NCBI RefSeq assembly: GCF_023065955.2
Contig: NW_026623008.1
Coordinates: 18,596,001-18,660,000, forward strand
DNA from: Ursus arctos
Taxonomy: Eukaryota > Chordata > Mammalia > Carnivora > Ursidae
DNA length: 64,000 nucleotides
Direction: 5' to 3'
In this document: positions 10,724 through 22,640 of the stretch, piece by piece
Layout of the letters: every line of letters starts with the position of its first letter
Numbering within the stretch: position 1 is the stretch's first letter
Translations under genes and position numbers: made by a program
Notes under the pieces: generated by a model
What the model saw: the letters and a program-made list of their open reading frames with translations, nothing else
What the model was told of the DNA's origin: nothing
Database searches by the model: none

Positions 10724-11039
10724 AGGATTATGTCTTCTGCAAACAGATAGTTTTACTCCTTCCTTTCCAATGTGGATGCCTTTTGTTTCTCTCTCTTGCC
10801 TAACTGCCCTGTCTAGAATTTTCAGCACAATGTTAAGTAGAAGTAGATGTCCTTGTTTGTTCCTGATCTTAGGGGGGAAGCTTTCAGCCTTTCACTATTA
10901 AGTAGGATATTAGCAGTGAGTCCCTCTTGTTTCAAAGCCCCAATTTTCCAGATCCCTTATCTTTCTCTTTCTTGGTTTACACCATCCAGTAGTTTCCTGG
11001 AAAAGAGTGCAATGGGGAGAATTGAGGGGGTAAAATATT

Positions 11040-11715
11040 TGAAACTTTAAAATCAGAAAATCTCTGTATTCTACTCTCATGCTTCATTGCTAATGGGCTA
11101 GATTAAGAATTGTAAGATAAAAGTCATTTTTACTCAGAATTTTGAAATTGGTGCATTGTTTCTAGCTTCCAGCATTCCTGATGAGAAGCCTGATGCCATT
11201 CTGACACCTGATTGCTTGTATGTGTATTTCCTCTGGAAGCTTATATGTTGACGATGTTTTGAAATTTCATGGTGACGTGTCTTAGTGTGAATCTCTTTTT
11301 AGCCACTGTGCTGGGAACTCAGTGGACCCTCTCAGTATGCAACCCTATGTCCTTTGGTTCTGGAAAGTTTTCTTGAATTGTTTTTTTGATTATTTTCTTC
11401 CCTCCATTTTCTCCATTTCTGAAATTCCTGTAGTTTGGACTTTAGATTTCCTGAGTTGGTCCTCTAAATTTCTTATTTCTCTTCTATTTTCTCTCTCTTT
11501 CCCCCTCTACCACTTAAAAAATGTTTTTTGGTTCCACTCTGGGAAATTTCCTCAAATTTATATTCCAACTCTTCTATTGAGTTTCTTATTTCTACTGTCA
11601 AACTGTATTATTTCTAAGAATTCTGTTTTATTTTGTGAATGTTCTATTTTGAGTATCCCTTTCTTATTTCATGGATGCAGTATGTCCCTCTGAGGATATT
11701 ATTCTGTGTCGTTTC
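11040..11715. repeat. AT-rich ancient repeat (family uncertain)
   Basis: The stretch includes tttcttgaattgttttttt, tctccatttctgaaattcct, attccaactcttctattgag and ttatttcatggatgcagtat. This is wording I associate with a widespread old mammalian repeat, but I cannot name its family. Several short open frames here are artefacts of low complexity. Confidence 0.4.
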
Positions 11716-12639
11716 CTTCCTCCTGCGGAGCCTCCGTGTCCTCTGAATTTACTTTTCCTGTGTGTGTGTATACGCAGGTGTGTCTAGCTCACATGTCAGT
11801 TTTTCCTTGGTTGTGTGCTCGTGTTAAATGTGGGGCAGAGAACAGGATGGCTGGAGCTCCAGGGTGGTGACTGGGCTTTATTAGCTGATACCTCACTGTA
11901 GGGCAATCTGACAGCAGACTTCTTGATATAGGTTCTTGCTTTCTAGGGCTGGTCAGATTCTGCAGAGAGGATGTTTCCATTCACCTCCTAGAGGGTGAAC
12001 TCCTGGCTCCAGCTTGCTGAGAGTCGGGTGGGGAGGAGGGCTGGGGGACAAGTTGGGATAGTCCAGAAACCTTCACTTAACCCTCATGCTCTCAGGATGA
12101 GTCTCTGTGCCTTTTCCAGGGATCCCACAGTCCAGAGGACCTCTGTCTTACTTCCTCTCATGATTCAAGCTGTAGTCTTCTGCTGGAGTGAGGAGGAGAC
12201 GTGTTCTTGGCTGAGGAGGGGTAGGGAGGAGATCTAGGGGTCTTACTGCCTTTAAGCTGACTTTACACAAATCCTCCTATTATTCCACTTCCAGAGATGC
12301 CTTGTGTTGTCGCCAGTTCCAGAGCCATTGGAGTTGCTGATGGAGACCTGGTGCGTGTTTGCTCTCGGCATCAGGGCTTCCATTTTGCTTTCTTGGCTTC
12401 GCTAAGTCAGTGATACACACCTGTCTCCTCTCCAGCTGCCAAAACTTTGTTGCTGTTGTCTTTTCCTATTTGCTTTGTCCTTGTGGATTGATGCCTTTTA
12501 AAGGATAATTCTCACACTGTTGTTTTAGTGGAGTTTCAGGGGGAGAAACAGACGTTAATGCATATACCCAGCCCGCTATCTGTCACCACAATCTCTTGCA
12601 CTTCTAATTGTGTGGCTCCCTGGGCCTCGGCGTCACCCG

Positions 12640-13060
12640 CTGTACCGGTTGTGTTTTGCCACAGTGATGCGGCCTAGCAAACACCCGCAGACCTCACCGG
12701 CATGCGACAAAAAGCGTTTAGTTAGCACGAGGGTCTTCAGGGTTCAGCTGCTCCTGGCTGAGTCAGCTCAGTGACTGACTGCTGATCTCGAATGGGCTCA
12801 CCCTCGTGTCTGGGGGTGGCCGAGTGTGGGCTGATCTAGGAGACCCTTGCCTGGGACAACTGGGTGACTCAGCTCTGCTCCATGTGTCTTCCATTTTCAG
12901 CAGGCTAGTCCAGGAATATTCTCATGGCAATGGCAAAGGGGCAGGAAAGCAAGGGAAAACGTGCAAGTGTTTTTCAAGCCTCTGCTCACATCCTGTTTGC
13001 TGTCATTGGTTAAACTTAGTTGCATGGCCGAGCCCAGAGTAAAAGGAGAGGGTCAGACAC
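12640..13060 (-). repeat. Ancient LTR-like repeat (family uncertain)
   Basis: The plan is ttgtgttttgccacagtg, aaaaagcgtttagttagc, gagtcagctcagtgactgac, gtttgctgtcattggtta and catggccgagcccaga. It resembles the diverged LTR type seen at 2012, 22205 and 24650. Confidence 0.45.
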
Positions 13061-13289
13061 CCCATGCTCAGAGTGGCGAAGGGCACGGACACTGGGAGGG
13101 CTGAGGAGCTGGGGCCACTGAGCAGCCTCTCCCCCACGGGTGTCTAGGCGTGGCTCTGGAGCAGAGTGCCCCCACCCTCAAGTTTTCTTCTATTAAACCC
13201 AGAGTGCATTGCCTAAACCCGGACCCTGGGGTCCTGCCACCCTGATCTGTATTCAGTTGACAGAGTCATTCCTTTGCTTACTACTTGGG

Positions 13290-13640
13290 AGCGGTGCTCT
13301 CCGTCTCTAAAACAATCAGAAATGATCTCTCCGATAGAGAAATGTACTCCCCAGGCACAGGCTGGGGCTCTAGATCACAGGCAACCGATTTAATCTGCTT
13401 AATTATTTGATTCAATCAGAAGTTGTCTTAATTATTTTCTTGCTTCTCACCTCTTTTTAATCCATTCTGGAAACTGATTATGTCTTTAACACCAACCCAG
13501 AGATAAGCGTTTCAATCGGGAAATGTAATTAGCCAAGGAAAATGAACATGGGCGCTGCCTTTTGTCAAAGCACCATTAAAACCCAACTCTGGTCAATACC
13601 ACTGTGGTGTGAAGACAAAGAGCACAGTCTGCACCTCTTG
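13290..13640. promoter_or_regulatory. AT-rich repeat-poor block with homeobox-type motifs, candidate enhancer
   Basis: The block holds taatctgcttaattatttg, ttgattcaatcagaag, cttaattattttcttgc, gaaatgtaattagccaagg and cagagataagcgtttc, i.e. repeated TAAT cores and a GATA core in about 350 bp with no repeat wording. Function is inference. Confidence 0.28.
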
Positions 13641-13779
13641 TGACTGCAGAGGGGAGGCCCACAGGACGTTACACATTAGGCATCTTGGGATCGTAGCAAA
13701 AGAGGCTCACTCATTCATTCATTCTTTCATTCGGCATTTCTAGGCCAGTTCCAGGCTACTGCTAGAGATGCAAAGGTGA

Positions 13780-14110
13780 GCTGGCCGTGTCCCCTGTCCC
13801 CAGAGAGTGTGGGGGGAAGGGCCTACACATGATTGTGATATGCAGAGTGTGGGGAACACAAAGGAAGGAGCCCCTGGTTCCACCTCTGGAGCTTGCTAGA
13901 GCCGGTAACATTGAGCTGAGCCTGGAAGGCCGAGAAGAGGAACCTGGCATTCTAGGAGGAAGGCACAGTGTGTGCAAGGGCGTGCCAGTGTGAGAGCCAG
14001 GAGTGCGTGCAGAGGCAAATAGAACAAGGCTGCCAAGGGGCTCCCAGGCCATGCTGAGGCCTCTGAGAGCACAGGTGTGGGGTGCGTCCTTGGGCCATTT
14101 CACTTTTCAG
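13780..14110 (+). repeat. Degraded mammalian repeat copy (family unnamed)
   Basis: Includes gagctgagcctggaaggc, attctaggaggaaggcac and gtgtgcaagggcgtgcc. The same theme recurs at 14440-14700, 22080-22200, 25720-26340 and 27380-27760. Confidence 0.4.
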
Positions 14111-14160
14111 TTCCTCTCTCCCTGCCAGGAGTACTAGGATTCTCCTAAAGTGTTTTGTTT

Positions 14161-14364
14161 GGTTTTTTTTAAAGATTTTTTAAAAAATTTATTTGACAGA
14201 GAGAGAGACAGCCAGTGAGAGAGGGAACACAGCAGGGGGAGTGGGAGAGGAAGAAGCAGGCTCCCAGCAGAGCAGGGAGCCCGATGCGGGGCTCGATCCC
14301 AGGACCCTGGGATCACGCCCTGAGCCGAAGGCAGATCCTTAACGACTGAGCCACCCAGGCGCCC
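14161..14364 (-). repeat. CAN-SINE, minus strand
   Basis: It begins with a T-run and aaagattttttaaaaaattt and ends gactgagccacccaggcgcc. Flanks are ctaaagtgttttgttt (14145-14160) and ctaaagtgtttgtttt (14365-14380), nearly identical. It inserted between two copies of the G/A-rich repeat theme. Confidence 0.93.
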
Positions 14365-15259
14365 CTAAAGTGTTTGTTTTAATAGAAGTTTAGGATATGC
14401 CTTTTGAGGGAGGCTCTGAATGATCTGAAACCTGAGGGATGGATTCAGGGCGATTGAGAACCACAGATGTGCATTCTAGAGCTTAAGAGGAGGGCAGGGG
14501 AAGGGAGGGCATTCTGGACAGAAGGCCCAGCCCGGGCAAAGGCTTGCTGGTCTGGCACATGGAACTGAGTAGGACTGTACATGAAATGAAACGTGGGTAA
14601 TGAGCCACCCAGGTGGGCAGGACCAGGTCCACCAAGGGCCTTTTAGAGAGCAATTGGAGGCCAGCTGCTTGGCCTAAGCGTCTACGATGGGGGCACTGCA
14701 GACACGGGGGCCTTCTTAACGCTGCTTGGGCTGTAACTGCTGCTTCAGGCCCCCTCCTGTGACTCTCGATTTTTTCAAAAGCGCTAAGTGCTCACATCAG
14801 TGGTCACCGGTTTGCTTGGATCTCTGCCCGAGAGGGAAGCGTGTCTGGAATGTGGGGAGGTGGAGAGGTTCCCTGCCAGGTGGCTCCTGCACCAGAAGAA
14901 GGGGCGGGAGGACCCTCTGCCACCAGGGCCAAGAAAAGGTTGAGCCACCACACCTGCACCTACCTGGTTCCTATTTACCTTAACCCTCAGCCATCCGTAC
15001 GGAGAAGAATTCAGCCCAGGGAGACCGTGAGCTAACAGAAGTGGCCAGGTCGCACCTCACTCGGAGGCACACGCCCACTGTCTACCGCCCCATCGGATCC
15101 ACGCGCACTCGTGTGTGCAACGGAATGGTGACCGACGTGGGTGCAATTGTCTATCTTGCTTTGTTGCTTGATAGGACCTTGCAGCCTCTTTCCCTGCCTT
15201 CCCAGGGGGGAGCCTTCGCCCTGGGGAGACAGCTGGTGTAGGAGAGAGCACCAACACTG

Positions 15260-15450
15260 TAGGCACGGAGGCTGTGGTTCCAACTTCCTTGCTGTGTGAC
15301 CTCGGACAAGTTGCTCAACCTCACTAAGCCTCAGCCTCGTCCTCTGGCGATGGACATAGCATAGCCCCCCGAGCCGTGGAGCTGAATGCAATGCTCGGGG
15401 TAGCGCCTGGCATGCAGGGCGTGCTGAACGGGTGGCCGTGACTGTGGTGG
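15260..15450 (+). repeat. MIR SINE relic
   Basis: Head-to-tail MIR wording: cttgctgtgtgacctcgga, caagttgctcaacctcact, aagcctcagcctcgtcctct and tagcgcctggcatgcagg. Confidence 0.65.
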
Positions 15451-16759
15451 GGGCTGCAGGACCCAGCACAGACTGCTGCCTAGGGGACTACCTGAGTCCT
15501 CGGGCGCCAGTTGTTAATCTCCATGAGCCTCAGTTTCCTCCTCAGTGACACAGGGGTGACGGAACCCCTGAGGTGTAAGGATCAAACAGGTGCATTGCTG
15601 TGTGCGGAAAGAGTTTGGAAACGGATGCTTTTTGTCCTTCTTGTTTCTTCTCTGTCTCCAGAGAGCTCAGTCCAGGGCGTGAAGGGTCTTTACTCCATCA
15701 GGTGATTTGAGAGCTCCTCAGAGCCCCCAGCCAGAGCTGGCGAGGGCCAGTGGGAGAAAGTCTGGTCTGCACCCGCCCGCCCTTGCCTGAGAACAGGCAG
15801 CAGGGCCCCTGACTCCAGGCCCTGGAGGCTAGGGGAGGGGATTCCCTACCCGTGCCCCCAGGCTGTGGGAGAGGAGGCCCCCTGTTATTACAGGACATGT
15901 AATAACCAGGGTCCTGTTGAAGTTGGGGATGGCCAGATCCAGCTCATCACATATTGCTCAGGCCTTTCTCCTGTCTTCCTGCGGGTCTCAGCGTCAGTCC
16001 TGGGTTGTGAGTGCAGTACTGCTTCGGAGCGGGGTGCAGGGGGTGCCTCAGCCACCGATTGCAGGCTTCCATCCTGAGCCTTGGGTCCCAGCCAGACTGG
16101 CTGATAGAACTCTCAGCCACACAAGGTTCTCAGATCTTCAAAGGCAGCAGGCGTGTGTCCTGAGCAGAGTCTGGCAGGAGGACACCAGAGCAGGCGAATG
16201 TGGGGGCTGTGCAGAGACATGATAAGGTTTTGATAACAGCGTCTACCTGACATGTCTGAAAAATCAGGCGTGTGTCTTCTTGGCAGGGCATGCGATTTCC
16301 TGCTAATGAGTTGCGAGAGGCTGGAACAAGTCATCAGAAGTCTGGGCTGACTCCTTCCCAGGGGAGCTGCCAGGAGATGGAAGCCAGGCGCCAGCCCGTC
16401 CCCCCGGGGTCTCAGCTATTTGGGGATCATCTCTGTTGAGGGACAGAACTAAAATGTGGAGTGAGGTCAGGATCTGCTGGTGGACCTTGACCCCTTGCCT
16501 AGAGCTTCTCCAAGCCTGGCTGCATTTCTCCTGCCTTAGCAGGGTCTGTGCAAGTCCGCTCTCCTTCAGGCTCTCGGAGAGATGGAAGCCAGGAACACCA
16601 GCAATGAACGGCACCTCTCTAGTACTTCCTTGCTTGCAAAGCAGCACTCATATTTGTCATCTTATTGGACCTTCATACCAGTCTGCATGAGAGAAACTGA
16701 GGCTCAGAGAGGCAAAGTAACATACCCAAGGTCTGCCATTGAGTGGGTATATTTATTTA

Positions 16760-17080
16760 AAGTAACACTAGCTGCTATAACAGATAAACCCAGCTCAATG
16801 GATTGAGACAACAGACATTTCTTTCTTTCTCATGTAAAGTCAAACTGATGGGGGGGGGGGGGACTTTGTTCCTTGTGGTCACTCAGGGACCCAAGGTGAT
16901 GGAGGCTCCATCATCTTCAGTTTATGACTCCCAAGGTTACCTTGGCCTTGGAGCACCCACAGCTGGATCGGCCTCAGAGTGGTGTATGTACTTTATGTCC
17001 ACATTCCATTGGCCAGAACTTGGTCACAGGGCCCCACCTAAATGCAAAGGGGTGGGACATACAGTTCCTGACCGGGCTGC
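16760..17080 (-). repeat. Ancient LTR-like repeat with G11 run
   Basis: It includes actagctgctataacagat, gacaacagacatttctttct, cattccattggccagaactt and ggtcacagggccccacct. A run of G occupies about 16851-16862. Similar in plan to 5620-6065. Confidence 0.45.
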
Positions 17081-17369
17081 AGTTTTCCCATGATGGCTCT
17101 GCCCCAACAAAGGGGAGTGTGATCTTTGCTAGGCCTAGGACACAGTGTTTTCCTGGAACAGAGGTTGGGGACACTGGGTCAGAGTTTGATGGGGGGTGGT
17201 CACTTAGAGGTCAACAAGTACCCAATGTGAGCTGAGACCTAGAAGAAGACATCTTGTAGGATGTTCCTGACCCTGTGAGGAGCCTGGACCACACGCTGTC
17301 CCAGGCTTTTCCACGGCCTCCTCATGGCCCCTCAGTTAGAGTCTAATCCACACAGCTGCCGAGGGCCTG

Positions 17370-17645
17370 CGCTGCTGACACAGCTCCGTGGCTCCCTGCA
17401 GCCCTCTCGACAGAGTCCAAACCCTTTAGTCTGGTCTGTGAATGCCAGCCTGCAGCATTCTCCCCTCCTTACCCCTCCTCCCACAGACGCTGTGCTCCTC
17501 CCTGACCAGCCTCTTACTGTGGTGCCTTTGCACGTGCTGTGCCCTGTATCTGGGTGTCTTTCCTCCAGTTCTTCACCCTGCAGACTTCTGCTCATCCTTC
17601 CTGATCCAAATCAGAGGTTGTCTATGAGGCCCCCCTCAGCAGTGA
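17370..17645 (+). repeat. L2 LINE fragment
   Basis: Typical L2 sense wording: cagagtccaaaccctttagt, tgaatgccagcctgcagc, gtggtgcctttgcacgtgct and cttctgctcatccttcctg. Confidence 0.7.
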
Positions 17646-17659
17646 GCTGCTTAGCCTGC

Positions 17660-17880
17660 TTCGACTGACAGTTTACTGTGTACCAGGCACTGTACAAAAG
17701 GCTTTATAGGAATTAACTCCTTCACTCCTGCCAAGCCTCTGAGATGGGCATCCCATTTTATAGAGGGGGAGCCGAATCTCGGAGAGAGACAGGAGCTCGT
17801 GGGAGGTCACACAGCCAGTGAGTGGCAGACAGGTTCCAAAGCCAGGTATGTGCTCACAGCTGAGACAACCACTGGCTAAC
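17660..17880 (-). repeat. MIR SINE relic, minus strand
   Basis: Wording: tttactgtgtaccaggcact, cccattttatagaggggg and aggtcacacagccagtgag. Confidence 0.65.
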
Positions 17881-18059
17881 CTGCCTTTTATTAGCACCTG
17901 TCACAATACATCAGTAGTATTCATTTACTTACTAGTTTGCCTTGAATGTGCTGTCTTTATGAGAAAGCGGCTGCAGACTCCCTGTGGGGAGAAGTCATGG
18001 CTGATCCATGCTGGAATCTCCCTCACCACTGTCCCCACCACCGCCATGCCAAGGTCTGG

Positions 18060-18620
18060 GTGGCGATTTTCTCTCAAATAAATCCCTTGCCCTCCGCTGA
18101 GAAGCAGAACCAGAAATTCTTCAAGTTATCGTCTGTCATAATCCCCTCCCTGCTTGCCTGTCAGTTTTTGAAAGTTAACCTGAAACCATGTGAAAATGAT
18201 CTGAGGGGCATAGAACAGCCTTCTGTTCGCATGATTAAGTACGATGGCTTTTTAGTGATTTGAGCTGTGCCTTCTGCGGTTTGACAAAAATGGATTACCA
18301 TATATTTCTGAAAACCGTGCCGCTGAAATCAGATTTTTTTCCATTTTCTCGGTCTTCCTCACAAACCTTTGCTGAGAATGACAAATACTCGGGGCTTTAA
18401 TTGTTCAGTCGCACGAGGGTGGCGCCTCCCGAGTTCCGAGAACAGCTGTCTTCAGGGAAACCCTTGAAAGGCTCCTGGGGTTCGATCTTTAGGAAATTGA
18501 ACTGTGTGTTTTCTCTGAAGCAGGGAGAGCTGTCTTTTGGGCTTGGCATATTTGCTGCATTTGTGAATTGCTTTGGCCCAAAGATCCAAAACAGAGGCAG
18601 TTTTTACCCAGGGAAGCATG
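18060..18620. promoter_or_regulatory. Repeat-poor block, candidate conserved non-coding element
   Basis: About 550 bp with no repeat wording, including aaccatgtgaaaatgatct, aaaaatggattaccata and a short CpG-bearing segment gcacgagggtggcgcctc. Conservation is suspected from texture only. Confidence 0.2.
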
Positions 18621-18774
18621 CTCGGGGTTGTCATATCAGGCATGCGGAGTGGGTGGGTGTGGGCAAGTGGGTGAGGGGCCTCTCCCTGCTCAGCCCATGC
18701 ACAGACCTTCCACCTCCTGCTCCCCCTTCCTGCCAGACTCTATGCCTTATCCAAGCTGCCCACACCTTCAAGGG

Positions 18775-18915
18775 GGGTCTTATCAGTCCCTTTTGACAGA
18801 TGTAGACTCACAGCTCAGAGAGGTTGAGTAACTTGATTATGGCCACACAGCTGGTCATATACAGAACCAAGGCTCGAACATTTTGGCCAGCAGCCTGTGC
18901 TTTTTCCACTATCGC
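18775..18915 (-). repeat. MIR SINE relic, minus strand
   Basis: Wording: gctcagagaggttgagtaac, tggccacacagctggtc and ctgtgctttttccactatc. Confidence 0.65.
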
Positions 18916-19029
18916 TACTGCCTCTAAAAACACCAAATGTAATCAAATGAAAGGTGACTCACAGGCACCCCCTGCAGCCCATTTATATTTTAAAAAAAGA
19001 AAAAGGATCTCACTGTACATCTACTAATG

Positions 19030-19190
19030 CCAGTCTCTCTAGTGATGGGTGTTATCTGACGTTATCCCCATTTCACAGATGAGGATGTTGAGGCTCACAT
19101 GGGTGAAGTAGCTAACCAGAGGTCACACAGCCAGGAAGAGCCAAGGTAAGGTTTGACTCTATGCCTGCCTGACTCCAAAATAATTTCCTC
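19030..19190 (-). repeat. MIR SINE relic, minus strand
   Basis: Wording: ttatccccatttcacagatg, aggatgttgaggctcac and ggtcacacagccaggaag. Confidence 0.6.
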
Positions 19191-19959
19191 GCCCCATCCT
19201 TTGTAGGAAGTACAAATCTGTCCCCCTCACCTGTTACGTGGGTAACGTACATAAGTCTGGCAGGGTGAAGTCTGCGTTACTTTCTGTGTAAAATGTGCAC
19301 AAGTATCTTTTCAGTAAAGGAGAGGGGGCAGCGGTGTGGCTTCTATTAAGTTCCAGGGGGAGCCAACGGACCGAAGAAAGGGAAGGTCCCTGGTCAGTAG
19401 AGTGGGGCGAGTCAGTCCCGTCCTCTTCCTGGATGCTGGGAGTGAATCAGGTGGGCCCATCAAGGGCTCGAGGGGCGAGGGCCACCTGGTGTGGCCTCTG
19501 GCTCCTTCTCAGCTCTCCAGGTTGACTCAGTACATATTTACTCAGAACCTCTGGTGTGCCCGGTATTACCTAGGCCCTTTGATGACTCCGGAGATGAAGA
19601 TGGTCAGGGTCTCTGCCTTCTGAAGCTTGGCCCGTCAGAGAGACAGACGAACACACATGCGCCTGTGAGTCAGCCTGGGCCAAGTGATTAGCGGTGGGAC
19701 CCAAAATGGGGCAGGGAGGAAGCATCAGCACTAGAGGGGATCTGAGAAGGCTTTGTGGAGGAAGGGGGGCCAGGCTGGTCTGTGTGCATGGCAGGGCTTC
19801 TGCAGGGGGAGGCACCCAGATCTTCGCACATGGGGAGTGCCTGTACCCCAAGGGCATTGCTCCAGCCCACAGGCAAGAAGGGGGCCTGGGAGTCTTGTGG
19901 CTGTGGGCACCTCCCTGGGATCCTCTCAGACCCTCTGAGTCTAGCCATGGTGGCACAGC

Positions 19960-20130
19960 AATGAAATGCAGAGTCTCTGTAGCAGACGGCCCGAGTGGAA
20001 TCCTGATTCCACCCTTCATCAGCCTCGGGAAATGTTCATGACCACTCGAAGCATCAGCTTCCCCATCTGTGGAACAGGGACATGAATTGACCCTCCTCAT
20101 AGAGTTGTTGGAGGCATAAAGGAGGTGCTG
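19960..20130 (+). repeat. MIR SINE relic
   Basis: Wording: atcagcttccccatctgtgg, aacagggacatgaattgacc and catagagttgttggaggc. Confidence 0.55.
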
Positions 20131-20944
20131 CCCGGGGGTGCTCGGCGGCTCAGTGGCCCCCTCCACACACGCTGCTGGCTGTTGATTTGTCTCTGCTGAG
20201 GTCCATGTGGGCAGCTGCACGTCCAGTGTTTTACACACCCGGTGTGACCGCTCACCCCCAGCATGGTTCTGCAAGGCAGAGTACAGATGAGGAAACTGAG
20301 GCAGCTAGTAAGTGTGGCTCCAAGCTTGCCCCTTTCTTCTAGCCCATTCCCTGCAGCTCAGCCATCCCAGCAAGTGTCAGGATGCTGCCCAGGGCCATAG
20401 CGCCGTACCAAGCTCTCCCGGCACTGCCTCTGCCATGTGTCTGTTTCTTGGGGTGAATAGGGCCTCTTTGATTTCCTTTCTTTTCCCCTTTCCAAAAATC
20501 ATCATTCATCTTGTTATGAGAGCCACGCATCTGTGTCTCCTGGCTCTGGTCCACAGGCTGTGTTTGCCACGATCAATGCATAGCTCTGTGTGGCCACGAC
20601 ATATATCCAAGATGGCATTGTGACCCTGTGCCTGTGGGCCTGGGAGGACAGCTGGAGGCTCCTCTGATGGGCTGAGGTGAGGCAACCGGCCGACCTTGCC
20701 CTGTGCTCCGGGTTAATTCTTCTTGTTCCTGGACTGGTGAACAGCTGCCCCCCAGCTTGGGGGCATCGCCAGCGGCCCTCAGGCAGTCTCAGAGCATGGG
20801 CCCAGGTGCTCCCTGCCACTCTCCGTCCACCCACAAGTGACTAGTAGGCACACACCAAGAGGGATAGCTCCCTGAATTACTCCACGTGGGGCCCCCACTG
20901 GGTACCCCTCCCAGCCACTCTTCACACAGCAGCCAGAGGATCGG

Positions 20945-21400
20945 GTCCCTAAACCATCCAGGCCTCTCCCTGAGTCCTTAGGGCTGTGCAGCCCGGCCCC
21001 ACCCCTCGCTCCCACTACCGCCCTTCTTCCCCACTGCCTGCGACCTCCTCTCTGCTCCACAAACATGTCAAGACTTCCCGCACATCAGGCTCTTCTCTGG
21101 GCTGTGCATTTTGCCTGGTTTACCGCCACCCCCTCTTTCGTCCTGTGCTTCCTTCAGACCTCCGCTCGAATGCCACCCCTCTCCTGGCCTCGGATCCTGC
21201 TCTCTCTTCCTTTATCACGTGCATGACTTTGTACCTAGATGTTGTCTGTGTGATAGATACCTGGTTGGCGGCATTCTCTGCCGCCCTCCCAGACCTGCAG
21301 CTCTTTGAGGGTGGGGACTGAGACTGTCCACTCCCCCTCGTGCTTCAGCACCAGGCACGTCCTGCGCCCTCAGAAATGTGTTTTGGGGTGAAGAAATAAA
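20945..21400 (+). repeat. L2 LINE fragment
   Basis: Long diverged L2 3' region: ttcagacctccgctcgaatg, ccacccctctcctggcc, gcagctctttgagggtgggg and ttcagcaccaggcacgtcc. Confidence 0.65.
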
Positions 21401-22204
21401 TCTTGAGCGAGCAGTTTAATTCCTTGAAGCCTCAATCTTCGCGTGTAAAGGAGGGACAATAACAGAGTTGTCACAGTAAAAAAGCGACATGTGAAACCTA
21501 GGCATGGCGCCTGGCACGAAGCCAGCTCCCAGCCGTGCTCACTGCGGTTACTTCTGTTAACCTCTGATGAGGAAGGGGTTGGTGGTTGGCGTTGAGGAGG
21601 ACTCCACATTCCACAAGCAAACCTTTGTGGAGTGCCAGCCCTTGGCCAAGACCTCAGGGTGTGGTGGGGTTGGTCTCTGGCCCCCCAGCGCCTCACACCA
21701 CACAGGAACGGCCTCGGGCAAGGGGAGCGGGCTGTCAGGGAGGGTTCCTCACCTGGGAACAAGGCAGTGGGAGGACGGCATCCGTTCCTTCGTTCAGCAA
21801 ATCCCAGAGATGCCTTGACTGTGCAGGGCCAGTTGCAGCTTAGATTACATTCAGCCCCGAAGACACCCACTGCCCGCGATGGACTGGAGAAAAGGACACA
21901 GATTACCGTACTGAAAGTGGAAAGAAATTCTTTTATTAGAAGAGTTCAGAGGAGGAAGACCCTTGGTCCAGGTCGGGGGAATCAGGGATGTCTTCCTGGA
22001 AGCAGCAGCATTTTTTCTAAGACTTAAAGTAGCCATTGGATTGGGAGATATGTAGAGACATTTGGGGTGAGAGGAGGGCATTCCAAGCAGAGGTAACAGC
22101 TTGAGTAATGGGCTGGAAGCCTAGGAAGAAGGGACCAGAGAATCAGTAGTCTGGCTGGAGTGTGAAGAACATAAAAAGACTAGTAAGAAATAAGGCTGGA
22201 AGGG

Positions 22205-22640
22205 CATTGTATCAGTCAGCCTCTTCCAAAATAAAGCTGCGGAACAAATGATTCCACAACGAGTGGCCGACAACAATGAGCATTTATTTCTTGTTCGTGT
22301 GGTTGCAGATAGGCCAGAGTTTATTTTATTTTATCTAGGCTGTGCTCAGCTGGGTTCAGTCTGCTCCACCTATCTCTCACCGTTCTTGGACCGGTGGTTG
22401 TTTGAGATTCATTCTTCTCACAGTGACGGGGGGAGCGCAGGAGGACAAGCCCAACCAGGCAGGCTTATTTCAAACTTCCATTCAAGTCATATCCACTCAT
22501 CCCATGGGCAAGTCTCACCGCCAAACCTAAAATCAAGGGCACAGTTTAATCCCCACCCACCATGAAGCCAAAGCAAATTACATGAACACGACCAATGGGC
22601 CGGAGATGTTTGCTTCTCCCATGGAGGTAGAGGGAGGTAC
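22205..22640 (-). repeat. Ancient LTR-like repeat (family uncertain)
   Basis: It starts tgtatcagtcagcctcttcc and includes acaatgagcatttatttctt, gctgtgctcagctgggttc and acacgaccaatgggccgg. Layout matches the other diverged LTR-like copies in this window. Confidence 0.45.

Larger units (their letters stand above)
7465..10915 (-). repeat. Antisense L1 ORF2/3' region broken by later insertions
   Basis: Plus-strand text follows the reverse complement of an old L1: catgtcataaaattcaccc, cggctgatggacatttgggt, gaattgctgggtcatgg, gtaagagttctttctat, catatctaagaaaccattgc, ttgttgaaaaggcgattct, agctgggattttgatagg and, after the insertions, tctagaattttcagcacaat. It is interrupted by SINEs at 8425-8634 and about 8658-8879, by a SINE (9637-10026) itself split by an L1 tail, by a SINE (10059-10463) itself split by another SINE, and by a second L1 tail at 10502-10723. 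Reading frames here are broken. Confidence 0.85.

Noticed and set aside
7465..10915. Active L1
   Set aside because: Only an antisense, stop-ridden and interrupted 3' portion is present.
19570..20274. 234-residue minus-strand open frame
   Set aside because: It crosses a MIR relic and low-complexity Pro/Ser/His-rich text, with no recognisable domain. It looks like a chance frame in GC-rich sequence.
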